A stretch of 64,000 nt of DNA from Paraburkholderia susongensis (GCF_900177725.1 NZ_FXAT01000004.1:310001-374000); one strand, 5' to 3'; positions 43,738-52,251 are shown, numbered from the stretch's first letter. Numbers and translations: made by a program. Notes: generated from the sequence alone by a model not told the origin.

Positions 43738-44760
43738 TTACGCGAACCCTCGCGGATTCATCGACTGCCAGCGCCAGTGATCCGCGCACATGCGCTCGAT
43801 GCCGAACTGCGCGCGCCAGCCGATGATCTTCTCGGCCGCGGCCGGATCGGCGAAGCACTGCGCGACGTCGCCCGGACGGCGCGCGACGATCTCATACGGC
43901 ACCGGCTTGCCCGATGCCTTCTCGAACGAGCGCACCACGTCGAGCACGCTATAGCCCTGGCCCGTGCCGAGATTGACGACGAAGCTCGCGTCGCGTTTGA
44001 CGAGCGCGTCGAGCGCGGCGAGATGCCCGCGCGCGAGATCGACCACGTGGATGTAGTCGCGCACGCCGGTGCCATCGGGCGTTTCATAGTCGCCGCCGAA
44101 CACGCGCAGCTTGTCGAGCTTGCCGACCGCCACCTGCGCGACGTACGGCATCAGGTTGTTCGGAATGCCGGCCGGGTCTTCGCCGATCAGGCCGCTCTCG
44201 TGCGCGCCGACCGGGTTGAAGTAGCGCAGCGTCGCGATGCGCCAGGCCGGGTCCGACAGTTCGAGATCGCGCAGGATCTGCTCGGCGATCAGCTTCGACT
44301 GGCCGTACGGATTGGTTGCCGAGAGCGGGAACGATTCGTCGATCGGCGAGCTTTTCGGCACGCCGTACACGGTCGCCGACGAGCTGAACACGAACTGCTT
44401 CACATTGCGCTCGCGCATCACGCCGAGCAGCGCGAGCAGGCTGCCGACGTTGTTGCTGTAGTACTCGATCGGCTTCGCGACCGATTCGCCGACCGCCTTC
44501 AATGCCGCGAAGTGGATCGCGCCGGTGATCGGGTGCGCGTCGAAAATGCGCTTGAGCGCCGCTTCGTCGCGCGCATCGTTTTCGTAGAAGGTCACGGCGC
44601 GGCCGGTGATTTTTTCCACGCGCCGCAGCGACTCGCTTCTGCTGTTCACGAGATTGTCGATCACCGCGACGTCGTAGCCGCCGGTGAGCAGCTCGACGCA
44701 GGTGTGCGAGCCGATGAAGCCCGCGCCGCCCGTTACCAGAATCGTGCCCTTCGTGGTCAT
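43738..44760 (-). CDS. galE: UDP-glucose 4-epimerase
   Basis: A 340-residue SDR enzyme interconverting UDP-glucose and UDP-galactose. It has [76 protein letters not shown] (Tyr-x3-Lys), RYFNPVGAHESGLIGEDP and TGVRDYIHVVDLARGH, all typical of bona fide GalE. It follows a glycosyltransferase by 12 nt and is the last gene of the wzx-GT2-GT4-galE minus-strand set. It supplies galactose for this glycan, or for cell-wide use. Confidence 0.96.
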   Translation of the reverse strand: MTTKGTILVTGGAGFIGSHTCVELLTGGYDVAVIDNLVNSRSESLRRVEKITGRAVTFYENDARDEAALKRIFDAHPITGAIHFAALKAVGESVAKPIEYYSNNVGSLLALLGVMRERNVKQFVFSSSATVYGVPKSSPIDESFPLSATNPYGQSKLIAEQILRDLELSDPAWRIATLRYFNPVGAHESGLIGEDPAGIPNNLMPYVAQVAVGKLDKLRVFGGDYETPDGTGVRDYIHVVDLARGHLAALDALVKRDASFVVNLGTGQGYSVLDVVRSFEKASGKPVPYEIVARRPGDVAQCFADPAAAEKIIGWRAQFGIERMCADHWRWQSMNPRGFA

Positions 44761-44772
44761 GCTGTTGCTCCG

Positions 44773-45921
44773 TTAAAGTAAAACACCCGTGATTTTCTGC
44801 ACCAGGTCTTTGTAGGTCTCGACGACCATGCGTTCGTCGAATTCGGCCGCGACTTTCTGCCGGCCGCGTTCCGCCATCGCGCGCCGCTCGGCGCCGCTCA
44901 TCTCGAGCATGCGCGCGAGGCTCGCGGCGAGGCTTTCGGCATTGCGTGCTTCGCACAGCAAGCCGTTGACGCCGTCGGCCACCACTTCGCGGCAGCCGGG
45001 CACGTCGGTCGCGACGATGGGCCGGCCCATCGCCGAGGCTTCCATCAGCGTGCGCGGCACGCCTTCGCGATACGACGGCAGCACGACGCAATCGGCCTCG
45101 GCGATGAACGGCCGCACGTCGTGCGCCTCGCCCAGATACTCGATCACGCCTTCCCGCTCCCACGCCGTCACTTCGTCGCGCGTGATCGCGCTCGGATTGT
45201 CGACGCCGACCGGCCCAAGCAACTGGAAGCGCACCTGCGGGTAGCGCTCGCGCAATTGCCGCGCGGCCTCGACGAATTCGCCGACGCCCTTGTCCCACAG
45301 CAAACGCCCGATCAGCACGAAGCGGAACTCCGCGCGTTCGGGCAGCGGCGTGAGCGCGAACTGTTCGAGATCGACGCCTTCGCCATGCAGGAGCCGCGCG
45401 CGCTCGGGATGCACGAGCAGCTTGCCTTCGATGAACGCGGCCTGGTCGTCGCGATTGAGGAACCAGACTTCGCGCGGGAAACGGAACGCAAAACGATACA
45501 GCTTTTTCGCGATCTGCGCGGCGCGGCTGTGCTGGATGAACACATAACCGAGCCCCGTCGTGACCGCGACCGACTGCACGCCGGCCAGTTTCGCCGCGAT
45601 CGAGCCATAGATGTTCGGCTTGATCGTGTAGTGAAACACGACGTGCGGCCGGATCGTCCTGTACTGCCGGTAAAGCGCGACGAGCGTGCGCAGATCCTCG
45701 CGCGGCCTCGTGCCCTTCGACGCGACCGGCAGCTCGATGCAGCGGCAGCCCATCGCGGCGAGCAGCTCGAACGTGCGGTCGCGCGGCGCGAGCACCGTCA
45801 CGTCGACGCCGCGCCCGATCAGCATGCGAATCAGCCCTTGCCGGTACGTATAGATTGCCCAGGCTGTGTTGCAGACGAGTGTAATGCGCAGCGCGGGCGT
45901 CGACTTGAAAGAGGGCTTCAT
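44773..45921 (-). CDS. Glycosyltransferase family 4
   Basis: A 382-residue GT-B enzyme. Motifs are LVCNTAWAIYTYRQGLIRML, HVVFHYTIKPNIYGSIAAKL, GVQSVAVTTGLGYVFIQ, FVLIGRLLWDKGVGEFVEAA, FQLLGPVGVDNPSAI and PSYREGVPRTLMEASAMGRP with the donor EGVPR..mEA block. 'TIKPNIYG' and 'ITGLGYVF' are features of GT4 enzymes of the PglA/WbpX/CapM type that add a second HexNAc or galactosyl residue to lipid-linked sugars. The donor is not certain. It lies 12 nt before galE. Confidence 0.88.
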   Translation of the reverse strand: MKPSFKSTPALRITLVCNTAWAIYTYRQGLIRMLIGRGVDVTVLAPRDRTFELLAAMGCRCIELPVASKGTRPREDLRTLVALYRQYRTIRPHVVFHYTIKPNIYGSIAAKLAGVQSVAVTTGLGYVFIQHSRAAQIAKKLYRFAFRFPREVWFLNRDDQAAFIEGKLLVHPERARLLHGEGVDLEQFALTPLPERAEFRFVLIGRLLWDKGVGEFVEAARQLRERYPQVRFQLLGPVGVDNPSAITRDEVTAWEREGVIEYLGEAHDVRPFIAEADCVVLPSYREGVPRTLMEASAMGRPIVATDVPGCREVVADGVNGLLCEARNAESLAASLARMLEMSGAERRAMAERGRQKVAAEFDERMVVETYKDLVQKITGVLL

Positions 45922-45957
45922 GCGGGGAAAGGCCGGGCGTTGAACGGGACGCTGAGC

Positions 45958-46029
45958 GGAGCAGCGAATAAGGCAGCAGATAAAGCGGCAAACAAAGCAG
46001 CAAGCAAAGCGTCAAACAGCGCAGCGGAC
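45958..46029. repeat. Six 12-bp tandem units between two glycosyltransferase genes
   Basis: Units are GGAGCAGCGAAT, AAGGCAGCAGAT, AAAGCGGCAAAC, AAAGCAGCAAGC, AAAGCGTCAAAC and AGCGCAGCGGAC, with consensus close to AAAGCAGCAAAC. They fill most of the 124-nt gap between the GT2 stop (46046) and the GT4 start (45921). Confidence 0.75.
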
Positions 46030-46045
46030 ATCACGCGCAACGCGC

Positions 46046-46876
46046 TCAATGACCCGCGCGCGGCGCGAGCAGCATACGCTTGATCCGCTGCAACGTGCGG
46101 TAAGGCAGCGCGAGATGCAGCAGATTCTTCGCGAGACCGAGCCAGTCGTACGGATTGGTCGCGCTGAAATAGCGCAATTGCAAACGCAGCGTCGAGCCGA
46201 TCTGCCGGCGCCGCTTCGTCGCGCTGATGCCGCCTTCGTTCAGCTCGTAATAGAGGCCCAGTTCCGGCAGGTTCGCGCAGTCGTAGCGTTCCATCAGACG
46301 TACGAATAGATCGAGGTCTTCCGCCGAACGATACGCGGCGCGGTAGTTGCCGACTGTGCGCACGGCATCGATACGCAGCATCATCGACGGATGCGCAAGG
46401 CACGAGCGGAAAAAGCGCTGGCGCCGGATCGCGCCGGGCTCGGTGGGCGGCGTCAGCATGAAGAGCGGTTCGCCCGCGCGCGTGACGACCTGGGTCCACA
46501 TGCCGAGGCCCGCCACATTCTGATGCCGCTCCATGAACGCGCGCTGCTTCGCGAGCCGCTGCGGCACCGCGCGGTCACCCGCGTCGATGCGCGCCGCGTA
46601 GCGAAAGCCGCGCTGCGCGAGCGCATCGATACCGGTTTGCAGCGCGCGCTCGATGCCGACATTCTGTGCCATGCGCAGCACTTCGATTTTCATGTTGGCG
46701 AGTGCTGGAGCCACGATCGGCGGCGCGCTGCCGTCATCGACGATCAGTACGTGCACCAGCGCACTTTCACTGAACGACGCCAGCGTAGAATCGACGTCGG
46801 CTTGGCCGTTGTACGCGGGCAGCAGCACCGCGACATCGTCGAGCGTGGTTTGCGCGGTGGCGGATGAATTCGTCAT
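46046..46876 (-). CDS. Glycosyltransferase family 2
   Basis: A 276-residue GT-A enzyme: VAVLLPAYNGQADVDSTLAS, HVLIVDDGSAPP, RMAQNVGIERALQTGI, RYAARIDAGDRAVPQRL (IDAGD in the DxD position), FRSCLAHPSMMLR and YRSAEDLDLFVRLME. The metal-binding motif is D-A-G-D rather than a plain DxD, common in this subfamily (YA.R.DADD-like). It overlaps the wzx stop by ATGA. No membrane segment. Donor unknown. Confidence 0.85.
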   Translation of the reverse strand: MTNSSATAQTTLDDVAVLLPAYNGQADVDSTLASFSESALVHVLIVDDGSAPPIVAPALANMKIEVLRMAQNVGIERALQTGIDALAQRGFRYAARIDAGDRAVPQRLAKQRAFMERHQNVAGLGMWTQVVTRAGEPLFMLTPPTEPGAIRRQRFFRSCLAHPSMMLRIDAVRTVGNYRAAYRSAEDLDLFVRLMERYDCANLPELGLYYELNEGGISATKRRRQIGSTLRLQLRYFSATNPYDWLGLAKNLLHLALPYRTLQRIKRMLLAPRAGH

Positions 46877-48135
46877 GGGCGCAATTTGAAACGGATGTAA
46901 TAAAGATTAACCGACGCGGCCGCGAGATAACCGGCCGCGAGACCCACGAGCGCGCCGTACGCGCCGAGCCGCGGGATCGCGAGCAGATTGACCGCGAACG
47001 CGACCACGAGCGCGAGCAGCCACTTGGAGAGCAGCACGAATTTAGCCTGATACTTGAGCACGACCAGATTGCCGATCGCCTCGATACCCGCGGGCACGGA
47101 GAGCCATACGGCCCAGCGGAAAATCTCGATTGCGCCTTCGAAGTCCGGCCCGAACACGCGGCGGATGATGACCCCCGCGAGCAGATCGAGCACGAGCGCG
47201 CCGGCTACCATGAGCACGGCGGTCATCGCGGTGAGCCGCCACATGTTGCGGCGCAGTTGCGCGATGCCCTGCACGCGATAGACGAACGCGGGCGCGATGG
47301 TTTGCGCGAGCATCAAGGCGAGCGTGATCCAGTTCTCGTTCAGTTGCTGGGCGGCCGAATAGCGCCCGAGGTCGGCGAATGAGATCGCGCGCTCGAGCAT
47401 GAGCCGGTCCAGTTTCAGAAACAGATACATGCAGATGAGCCCGAGCCAGAACACGGTGCCCGCGTTCGCGAAGTGCCTGAAGAGCAGGCGGTCGAGGCGC
47501 CAGCCGAGCGTGCCGCCATGCCGGCGCATGAAGTAGGCGACCAGCACCGCGCCGATCGCCGCCGATTCGAGCGCCCACAGCCAGCCGAAGCGCGCGGGCG
47601 CGGCCGTTGCGCGCACGAGCAGATAGACGAGGCCGGCCTTGATGAGCGCGGTGCTCATGCTGGTCAGCAATTGCGGCTTGCTGTAGGTCATGCTTTGCAG
47701 CCACGCGTTGATGACGCCGACGAACGGTTCGCGAAACAGCATCGTCACGGCGAGGCCCGCGAGCATCGCGCCGACGAGCGGGTCGAAGAAATGCAGCGCG
47801 ATGCCGAGCCACGTGAGCAGCAGCGCGAGCACCGACACCGAGAAGCGCAACGCGAACGCGCTGCCGAGCACGGTGCCGAGCTGTTCGGGCGGGCGATTGA
47901 CGATGGTGGGCACGAGAATTTCCGCGCCGCATACCCAGGTGATCGGCGAGAGCACGAGCAGCAGCGTGTTCGCGTATTGCCATTTGCCGAACGTGTCCGG
48001 CCCAAAGTAGCGCGCGAGCATGCCGCTGATGACGATCGCCACGCCGATCTGCGTCAGCCGTTCGAGCCCCAGCCAGGCGATGTTCGTGAACGCGCGCGTG
48101 ACGTCGGGATTGGCGAAGCGCTTGAGCGTCAGCAT
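46873..48135 (-). CDS. wzx: Wzx-type polysaccharide flippase
   Basis: A 420-residue polytopic protein of the polysaccharide-biosynthesis/MOP superfamily with about twelve to fourteen hydrophobic helices. Features include FTNIAWLGLERLTQIGVAIV, ARYFGPDTFGKWQYANTLLL, KLDRLMLERAISFADLGRYS, QQLNENWITLALMLAQTIAP and RVFGPDFEGAIEIFRWAVWL, the order and spacing of Wzx/RfbX proteins that flip lipid-linked repeat units. I start at ATG 48135, where GGTGAG precedes; the frame continues to 48174. It heads the wzx-GT2-GT4-galE set. No Wzy polymerase was recognised nearby. Confidence 0.87.
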   Translation of the reverse strand: MLTLKRFANPDVTRAFTNIAWLGLERLTQIGVAIVISGMLARYFGPDTFGKWQYANTLLLVLSPITWVCGAEILVPTIVNRPPEQLGTVLGSAFALRFSVSVLALLLTWLGIALHFFDPLVGAMLAGLAVTMLFREPFVGVINAWLQSMTYSKPQLLTSMSTALIKAGLVYLLVRATAAPARFGWLWALESAAIGAVLVAYFMRRHGGTLGWRLDRLLFRHFANAGTVFWLGLICMYLFLKLDRLMLERAISFADLGRYSAAQQLNENWITLALMLAQTIAPAFVYRVQGIAQLRRNMWRLTAMTAVLMVAGALVLDLLAGVIIRRVFGPDFEGAIEIFRWAVWLSVPAGIEAIGNLVVLKYQAKFVLLSKWLLALVVAFAVNLLAIPRLGAYGALVGLAAGYLAAASVNLYYIRFKLRP

Positions 48136-48284
48136 CCGCTCACCGCCCGCCGCCGCGCGTCCGTCAAGCCGCATGGCGCGGCGTCGTGCGCGTTCGCCCG
48201 CCTGGCCGGCAGCCTCGGCAACGTTACAAATGGACGGCGTCCAGGCATTAGAATGGCGTTATTCAGGCTAGTCAGAAGAACGCA

Positions 48285-48290
48285 ATTATA
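48285..48290 (-). promoter_or_regulatory. Possible -10 element for the wzx set
   Basis: Minus-strand TATAAT about 150 nt upstream of wzx in the divergent wzx-manB gap. A candidate -35 (TTGCCG, plus-strand CGGCAA 48311-48316) is 20 nt away, longer than ideal. Confidence 0.3.
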
Positions 48291-48343
48291 AGTTGGAACC
48301 GGACCGCTTCCGGCAAGGGCGCACCGCGGCGCGGCAATGCCCG

Positions 48344-48391
48344 GTTTTACCGCGGCTTTTGCCGTGAGTTTTACCGCGGGTTTTACCGATC
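48344..48391. repeat. Four 12-bp tandem units upstream of manB
   Basis: Units are GTTTTACCGCGG, CTTTTGCCGTGA, GTTTTACCGCGG and GTTTTACCGATC. Units 1 and 3 are identical. The array ends 49 nt before the manB ATG, within its probable leader. Confidence 0.75.
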
Positions 48392-48440
48392 CGTCGGCGG
48401 TGCGCATGTCAAATTTTCCATTGCACGCAAGTGAGCCAAC

Positions 48441-49835
48441 ATGATCTCCAAATCGATTTTCAAGGCGTATGACATTCGCGGTGTCATCGGCAAGACGCTC
48501 GACGCCGAAACCGCGCGCTCCATCGGCCGCGCGTTCGGCAGCGAAGTGCGCGCGCAGGGCGGCGATGCGGTCGTGGTCGCGCGCGACGGGCGCCTCTCGG
48601 GGCCCGAGCTGATCGCCGCGCTTTCCGACGGTTTGCGCGCGGCCGGCGTCGACGTGGTCAACGTCGGCATGGTGCCCACGCCGGTCGGCTACTTCGCGGC
48701 GAGCGTGCCGCTCAAGCTCGCGGGCGGCGAGCGCCGCGTCGATTCGTGCATCGTCGTGACGGGCAGCCACAATCCGCCCGACTACAACGGCTTCAAGATG
48801 GTGCTGCGCGGCGCGGCCATTTACGGCGAGCAGATTCTCGCGCTGCATCAGCGCATCGTCGACGAGAACTTCTCGCAAGGCAGCGGCAGCTACACCGAGT
48901 ACGACATCGCCGACGCGTATCTCGAGCGCATCACGAGCGACGTGAAGCTCGCGCGTCCGATCAAGATCGTCGTCGACACGGGCAATGGCGTCGCCGGTGG
49001 GCTCGCGCCGAAGCTCTTCAGGAAGCTCGGCTGCGAACTCGTCGAACTGTTCACCGAAGTCGACGGCAACTTCCCGAACCATCACCCGGACCCGGCGCAC
49101 CCGGAAAACCTCGAAGACGTGATTCGCGCATTGAAGGAAACGGATGCGGAAATCGGCTTCGCGTTCGACGGCGACGGCGACCGCCTGGGCGTCGTCACGA
49201 AAGACGGCCAGATCATCTACCCGGACCGGCAGCTCATGCTGTTCGCCGAGGAAGTGCTGTCGCGCAACAAGGGCGCGCAGATCATCTACGACGTGAAGTG
49301 CACGCGCAATCTCGCGAAGTGGGTCAAGGACAAAGGCGGCGAGCCGCTCATGTGGAAGACCGGCCACTCGCTCGTGAAGGCGAAGCTGCGCGAAACCGGC
49401 GCGCCGCTCGCGGGTGAAATGAGCGGCCACGTGTTCTTCAAGGACCGCTGGTATGGCTTCGACGACGGTCTCTACACCGGCGCGCGTCTGCTCGAGATCC
49501 TCACGCGCGTCGCCGACCCGAGCAAGCTGCTGAACTCGCTGCCGAACTCGCACTCCACGCCCGAACTGCAACTGAAGCTCGAAGAGGGCGAGAACTTCGA
49601 ACTGATCGCGCGCCTGCAGCAAAACGCGAAGTTCACCGGCGCGGACGACGTCGTGAAGATCGACGGCCTGCGTGTCGAGTATCCGGACGGCTTCGGTCTC
49701 GCGCGTTCGTCGAACACGACGCCGGTCGTCGTGATGCGTTTCGAGGCCGATAACGACGCGGCGCTCAAGCGCATCCAGGACGACTTCCGCCGCGTGATTC
49801 TCGCGGAAAAAGCCGACGCGAAACTGCCGTTCTGA
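48441..49835 (+). CDS. manB: Phosphomannomutase/phosphoglucomutase
   Basis: A 464-residue alpha-D-phosphohexomutase of the AlgC type. Motifs are FKAYDIRGVIGKTLD, VARDGRLSGPEL, VVTGSHNPPDYNGFKMV (phosphoserine loop), FAFDGDGDRLGVV (metal loop DGDGDR), GEMSGHVFFKDRWYGFDDG (sugar-binding loop) and a C-terminal RSSNTTPVVVMRFEAD (phosphate-binding). It makes mannose-1-phosphate for ManC and glucose-1-phosphate for RmlA, so it feeds both sugar-nucleotide routes in the window. It is monocistronic: a good terminator follows. Confidence 0.95.
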   Translation: MISKSIFKAYDIRGVIGKTLDAETARSIGRAFGSEVRAQGGDAVVVARDGRLSGPELIAALSDGLRAAGVDVVNVGMVPTPVGYFAASVPLKLAGGERRVDSCIVVTGSHNPPDYNGFKMVLRGAAIYGEQILALHQRIVDENFSQGSGSYTEYDIADAYLERITSDVKLARPIKIVVDTGNGVAGGLAPKLFRKLGCELVELFTEVDGNFPNHHPDPAHPENLEDVIRALKETDAEIGFAFDGDGDRLGVVTKDGQIIYPDRQLMLFAEEVLSRNKGAQIIYDVKCTRNLAKWVKDKGGEPLMWKTGHSLVKAKLRETGAPLAGEMSGHVFFKDRWYGFDDGLYTGARLLEILTRVADPSKLLNSLPNSHSTPELQLKLEEGENFELIARLQQNAKFTGADDVVKIDGLRVEYPDGFGLARSSNTTPVVVMRFEADNDAALKRIQDDFRRVILAEKADAKLPF

Positions 49836-49850
49836 CGGCTCGCGCGGCGC

Positions 49851-49882
49851 CGCTTCGATCCTCGCTGAAAGGGATCGAAGCG
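49851..49882 (+). other. Hairpin after manB
   Basis: An 11-bp stem, CGCTTCGATCC (49851-49861) and GGATCGAAGCG (49872-49882), with a 10-nt loop, 15 nt after the manB stop. No T tract; it probably stabilises the 3' end or assists the terminator that follows. Confidence 0.5.
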
Positions 49883-49896
49883 CCGCCGCCCTCGAA

Positions 49897-49931
49897 CGCG
49901 GCGCGGGTTGCACAGACCGCGCCGCGTTTTT
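49897..49931 (+). terminator. Intrinsic terminator of manB
   Basis: A perfect 10-bp GC stem (CGCGGCGCGG at 49897-49906, CCGCGCCGCG at 49917-49926) with a 10-nt loop, followed at once by TTTTT (49927-49931). Confidence 0.85.
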
Positions 49932-49980
49932 CATGTCGCGCCTTCATGCCATATTTTCATGTGTTTTACATGCGACGCGC

Positions 49981-49986
49981 TAGAAT
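49981..49986 (+). promoter_or_regulatory. Possible -10 element for waaC
   Basis: TAGAAT lies 50 nt after the manB terminator in an AT-richer patch and about 95 nt before the waaC start. No good -35 at 17 nt. The position fits a promoter for the core-LPS genes. Confidence 0.35.
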
Positions 49987-50080
49987 TGCGGTCCTCAGCC
50001 TCTTCGGGGATCTGGCGCGAAACGCCGGGTTCGGGGCTTTATCAACGCATCTTCGAGCCGGATAGCCGGTTTTCCCATTC

Positions 50081-51082
50081 TTGAGCGCGCAAAAGATACT
50101 GATCGTCAGGGTGTCGTCACTGGGCGACGTCGTTCACAACATGCCGGTGATTGCCGACATCCGGCGCAGCCATCCCGAGGCGCAGATCGACTGGCTCGTC
50201 GAAGAGAGCTTCGTCGGGCTCGTGGAGCTCGTCACCGGCGTGCGGCGCGCGATTCCGGTGTCGTTGCGGCGCTGGCGCAAGCGCATCCTGTCGCTCGACA
50301 ACTGGCGCGAGATCGGCGCGTTTCGCCGCGCGCTCGCCGCCGAACACTACGATCTCGTGATCGACTGCCAGGGGCTCATCAAGACCGCGTGGGTCGCGAG
50401 CATGGCGCGCGGGCCGGTGGTCGGCCTCGCCAACCGCACCGAAGGCGCGGGCTTCGAATGGCCGGTGCGCTTCTTCTACGACCGGCGCGTGCCGATCGAG
50501 CCGCGCACCCACGTGGTCGAACGCACGCGGCAACTGGTTGCGGCGGCGCTCGACAATCCGCCGCCGCAACCGACCGACGACATCGACTTCGGCCTCGACA
50601 CCGGGCGTGCCGCACTCGCGCTGTCTCAGGCGAATCTGAACCTGCCGGTGCCGTACGTCGTGTTCGTGCACGCGACCTCGCGCGCCGACAAGCAGTGGCC
50701 CGACACCGCGTGGATCGAGCTTGGGCAATCGCTCGTGCGGCGCGGCGCGTCGATCGTGCTGCCGTGGGGCAGCGACGCCGAGCGCGAGACGAGCGAGCGG
50801 CTCGCGAAGGAGTTCGGCGCGGCCGCGGTCGTGCCGCCGAAGCTGTCGCTGCCCGCGGTGGTCGGCCTGATCGACGGCGCGGCCGCGACGGTCGGGGTCG
50901 ACACCGGTCTGGTTCATATCGCCGCGGCGCTGAAGCGGCCCACGGTCGAGTTGTACAATTTCTCGACCGCGTGGCGTACCGGCGGCTACTGGTCGCCGAA
51001 CGTCTTCAATCTCGACGCGGCCGGGCGGCCGCCGACGCTGCAGCAGGTCAAGTCGGCGCTGGCCGGCTTCGGTCTGCTGTAG
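50081..51082 (+). CDS. waaC: LPS heptosyltransferase I
   Basis: A 333-residue family 9 glycosyltransferase that adds the first L-glycero-D-manno-heptose to Kdo of lipid A. Motifs are ILIVRVSSLGDVVHNMPVIA (N-terminal signature), WLVEESFVGLVELV, DLVIDCQGLIKTAW, VFVHATSRADKQWPDTAWIE (donor region) and GVDTGLVHIAAALKRP. It begins at TTG 50081; no better start is in frame nearby and the Shine-Dalgarno is weak, suggesting modest translation. It is followed by kdoO and waaA. Confidence 0.93.
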   Translation: MSAQKILIVRVSSLGDVVHNMPVIADIRRSHPEAQIDWLVEESFVGLVELVTGVRRAIPVSLRRWRKRILSLDNWREIGAFRRALAAEHYDLVIDCQGLIKTAWVASMARGPVVGLANRTEGAGFEWPVRFFYDRRVPIEPRTHVVERTRQLVAAALDNPPPQPTDDIDFGLDTGRAALALSQANLNLPVPYVVFVHATSRADKQWPDTAWIELGQSLVRRGASIVLPWGSDAERETSERLAKEFGAAAVVPPKLSLPAVVGLIDGAAATVGVDTGLVHIAAALKRPTVELYNFSTAWRTGGYWSPNVFNLDAAGRPPTLQQVKSALAGFGLL

Positions 51083-51102
51083 TCCGGGCCGGGCTGTAAC
51101 AG

Positions 51103-51122
51103 GGCCCGCTGCCGTGCGGGCC
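51103..51122 (+). other. Hairpin between waaC and kdoO
   Basis: A 7-bp GC stem (GGCCCGC 51103-51109, GCGGGCC 51116-51122) with loop TGCCGT in the 100-nt waaC-kdoO gap. No T tract; possibly a processing or pausing element. Confidence 0.35.
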
Positions 51123-51182
51123 AGCCTGCCGCAATCCGCCGGTGCGCTTCGCCTTGCGCACCCTCTGTTCCCAAGGGCGATC

Positions 51183-52067
51183 ATGAACGAAACCCAGATC
51201 ATCGAAGTAGCGAACGCCGACTGGCACGGCCGCAATCTGTCCGTGCCGCGCGAGACGCTGCTCGCCGGCGTCGAGCGCGGCAAAGTGCTGTACTTCCCGA
51301 ACCTGCGCTTTGTGATCGAAGGCGGCGAGCAAGCGCTGCTCGACCCCGCGCTCGCCGATCCGAACCGCAAGAACATCAGCCTGGAGCCGAACGGCGGCGC
51401 GCTGCATGGCGTGGCCGGCGACGCGGTCACGCAATCGGCGGTGCGCGCGTTGATCGCGCGCTATCAGACCAATGCGCGCACGCTCGTCGATGGGCTCTTT
51501 CCCGAATACAACGGCAAGCTGCGCGTCGCGCCGACGAGCCTGCGGCTGCATCAGGTCGAAACGCGCGAAACCTCGTGGCGCAAGGACGATAGCCGCTTGC
51601 ACGTCGACGCGTTTCCGTCGCGGCCGAATTACGGCGAGCGCATCCTGCGCGTGTTCACGAACGTCAACCCGCATGGCGTGCCGCGTGTGTGGCGCGTCGG
51701 CGAGCCGTTCGAGGACATGGCGCAGCGCTTCCTGCCGCGCATCAAGCCGCAGATGCCGGGCTCCGCGTGGCTGCTGAATCTGCTGCACGTCACCAAGTCG
51801 CCGCGCAGCGAGTACGACCATCTGATGCTCAATCTGCACGACGGCATGAAGGCCGACCTCGACTATCAGAAGGCGAGCCCGCAGGAGACCATGCCGTTTC
51901 CGCCGGGCTGCGTGTGGGTCTGTTTCTCCGATCAGACCTCGCACGCGGTGATGTCCGGCCAGTTCATGCTGGAGCAGACCTTCTTCCTGCCGGTGAAAGC
52001 GATGGCGCAGCCCGAATGCGCGCCGCTCGGCATTCTCGAACGCCTGAAGGGCAGGGCGCTGGTTTGA
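51183..52067 (+). CDS. kdoO: Kdo 3-hydroxylase (Fe(II)/2-oxoglutarate-dependent)
   Basis: A 294-residue protein of the Kdo_hydroxy family, which oxidises the 3-position of Kdo to give Ko in lipid A-linked inner core, a modification known in Burkholderia and Yersinia. Visible residues are the HxD pair in LHVDAFPSRP (about residue 140), RVFTNVNPHGVPRVW, a conserved YDHLMLNLHDGMKAD and the distal His in SHAVMSGQFMLEQTF (about residue 252). ATG 51183 is preferred over the in-frame GTG at 51114, which overlaps the hairpin. Its location between waaC and waaA supports the call. Confidence 0.88.
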   Translation: MNETQIIEVANADWHGRNLSVPRETLLAGVERGKVLYFPNLRFVIEGGEQALLDPALADPNRKNISLEPNGGALHGVAGDAVTQSAVRALIARYQTNARTLVDGLFPEYNGKLRVAPTSLRLHQVETRETSWRKDDSRLHVDAFPSRPNYGERILRVFTNVNPHGVPRVWRVGEPFEDMAQRFLPRIKPQMPGSAWLLNLLHVTKSPRSEYDHLMLNLHDGMKADLDYQKASPQETMPFPPGCVWVCFSDQTSHAVMSGQFMLEQTFFLPVKAMAQPECAPLGILERLKGRALV

Positions 52068-52150
52068 GCGCCGCATTTTGCCTGACGCTTTGGCGGGACG
52101 TACCGGAGCGCTTGCCGCGGCGTGCGATGAACGCGACTCGCGTCAATCAC

Positions 52151-52195
52151 ACGAACCACACGAACCACACGAACCACACGAACCACACGAACCAC
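52151..52195. repeat. Five exact 9-bp tandem units upstream of waaA
   Basis: ACGAACCAC repeated five times without change, with degenerate copies on both sides (52144-52150 and about 52196-52245). It lies in the 184-nt gap before the waaA ATG. The in-frame reading would give His-Glu-Pro repeats, but the waaA family starts downstream. Confidence 0.88.
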
Positions 52196-52251
52196 ACGAG
52201 CTTCGCGAATCAGTTGATCCACATGAGCCACGCGAACCATGCGGAGCGCCG

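Larger units (their letters stand above)
48136..48440. other. 305-nt divergent intergenic region between wzx and manB
   Basis: No gene seen. It contains the minus-strand TATAAT at 48285-48290, a plus-strand TAGAAT-like hexamer near 48248 and a four-unit 12-bp tandem repeat (48344-48391) just before manB. Confidence 0.55.

Noticed and set aside
42041..43780. 579-codon frame overlapping the chemotaxis receptor
   Set aside because: Arg-rich out-of-frame shadow of the MCP gene.
52144..52245. 9-bp array considered as a CRISPR or direct-repeat integration site
   Set aside because: Units are contiguous without spacers and no cas genes or integrase are present.
52078..52251. In-frame N-terminal extension of WaaA with His-Glu-Pro repeats
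   Set aside because: WaaA proteins start with the membrane anchor at MLRAIYRALWW; GGAG lies just before ATG 52252. Kept as a low-probability alternative in the findings.
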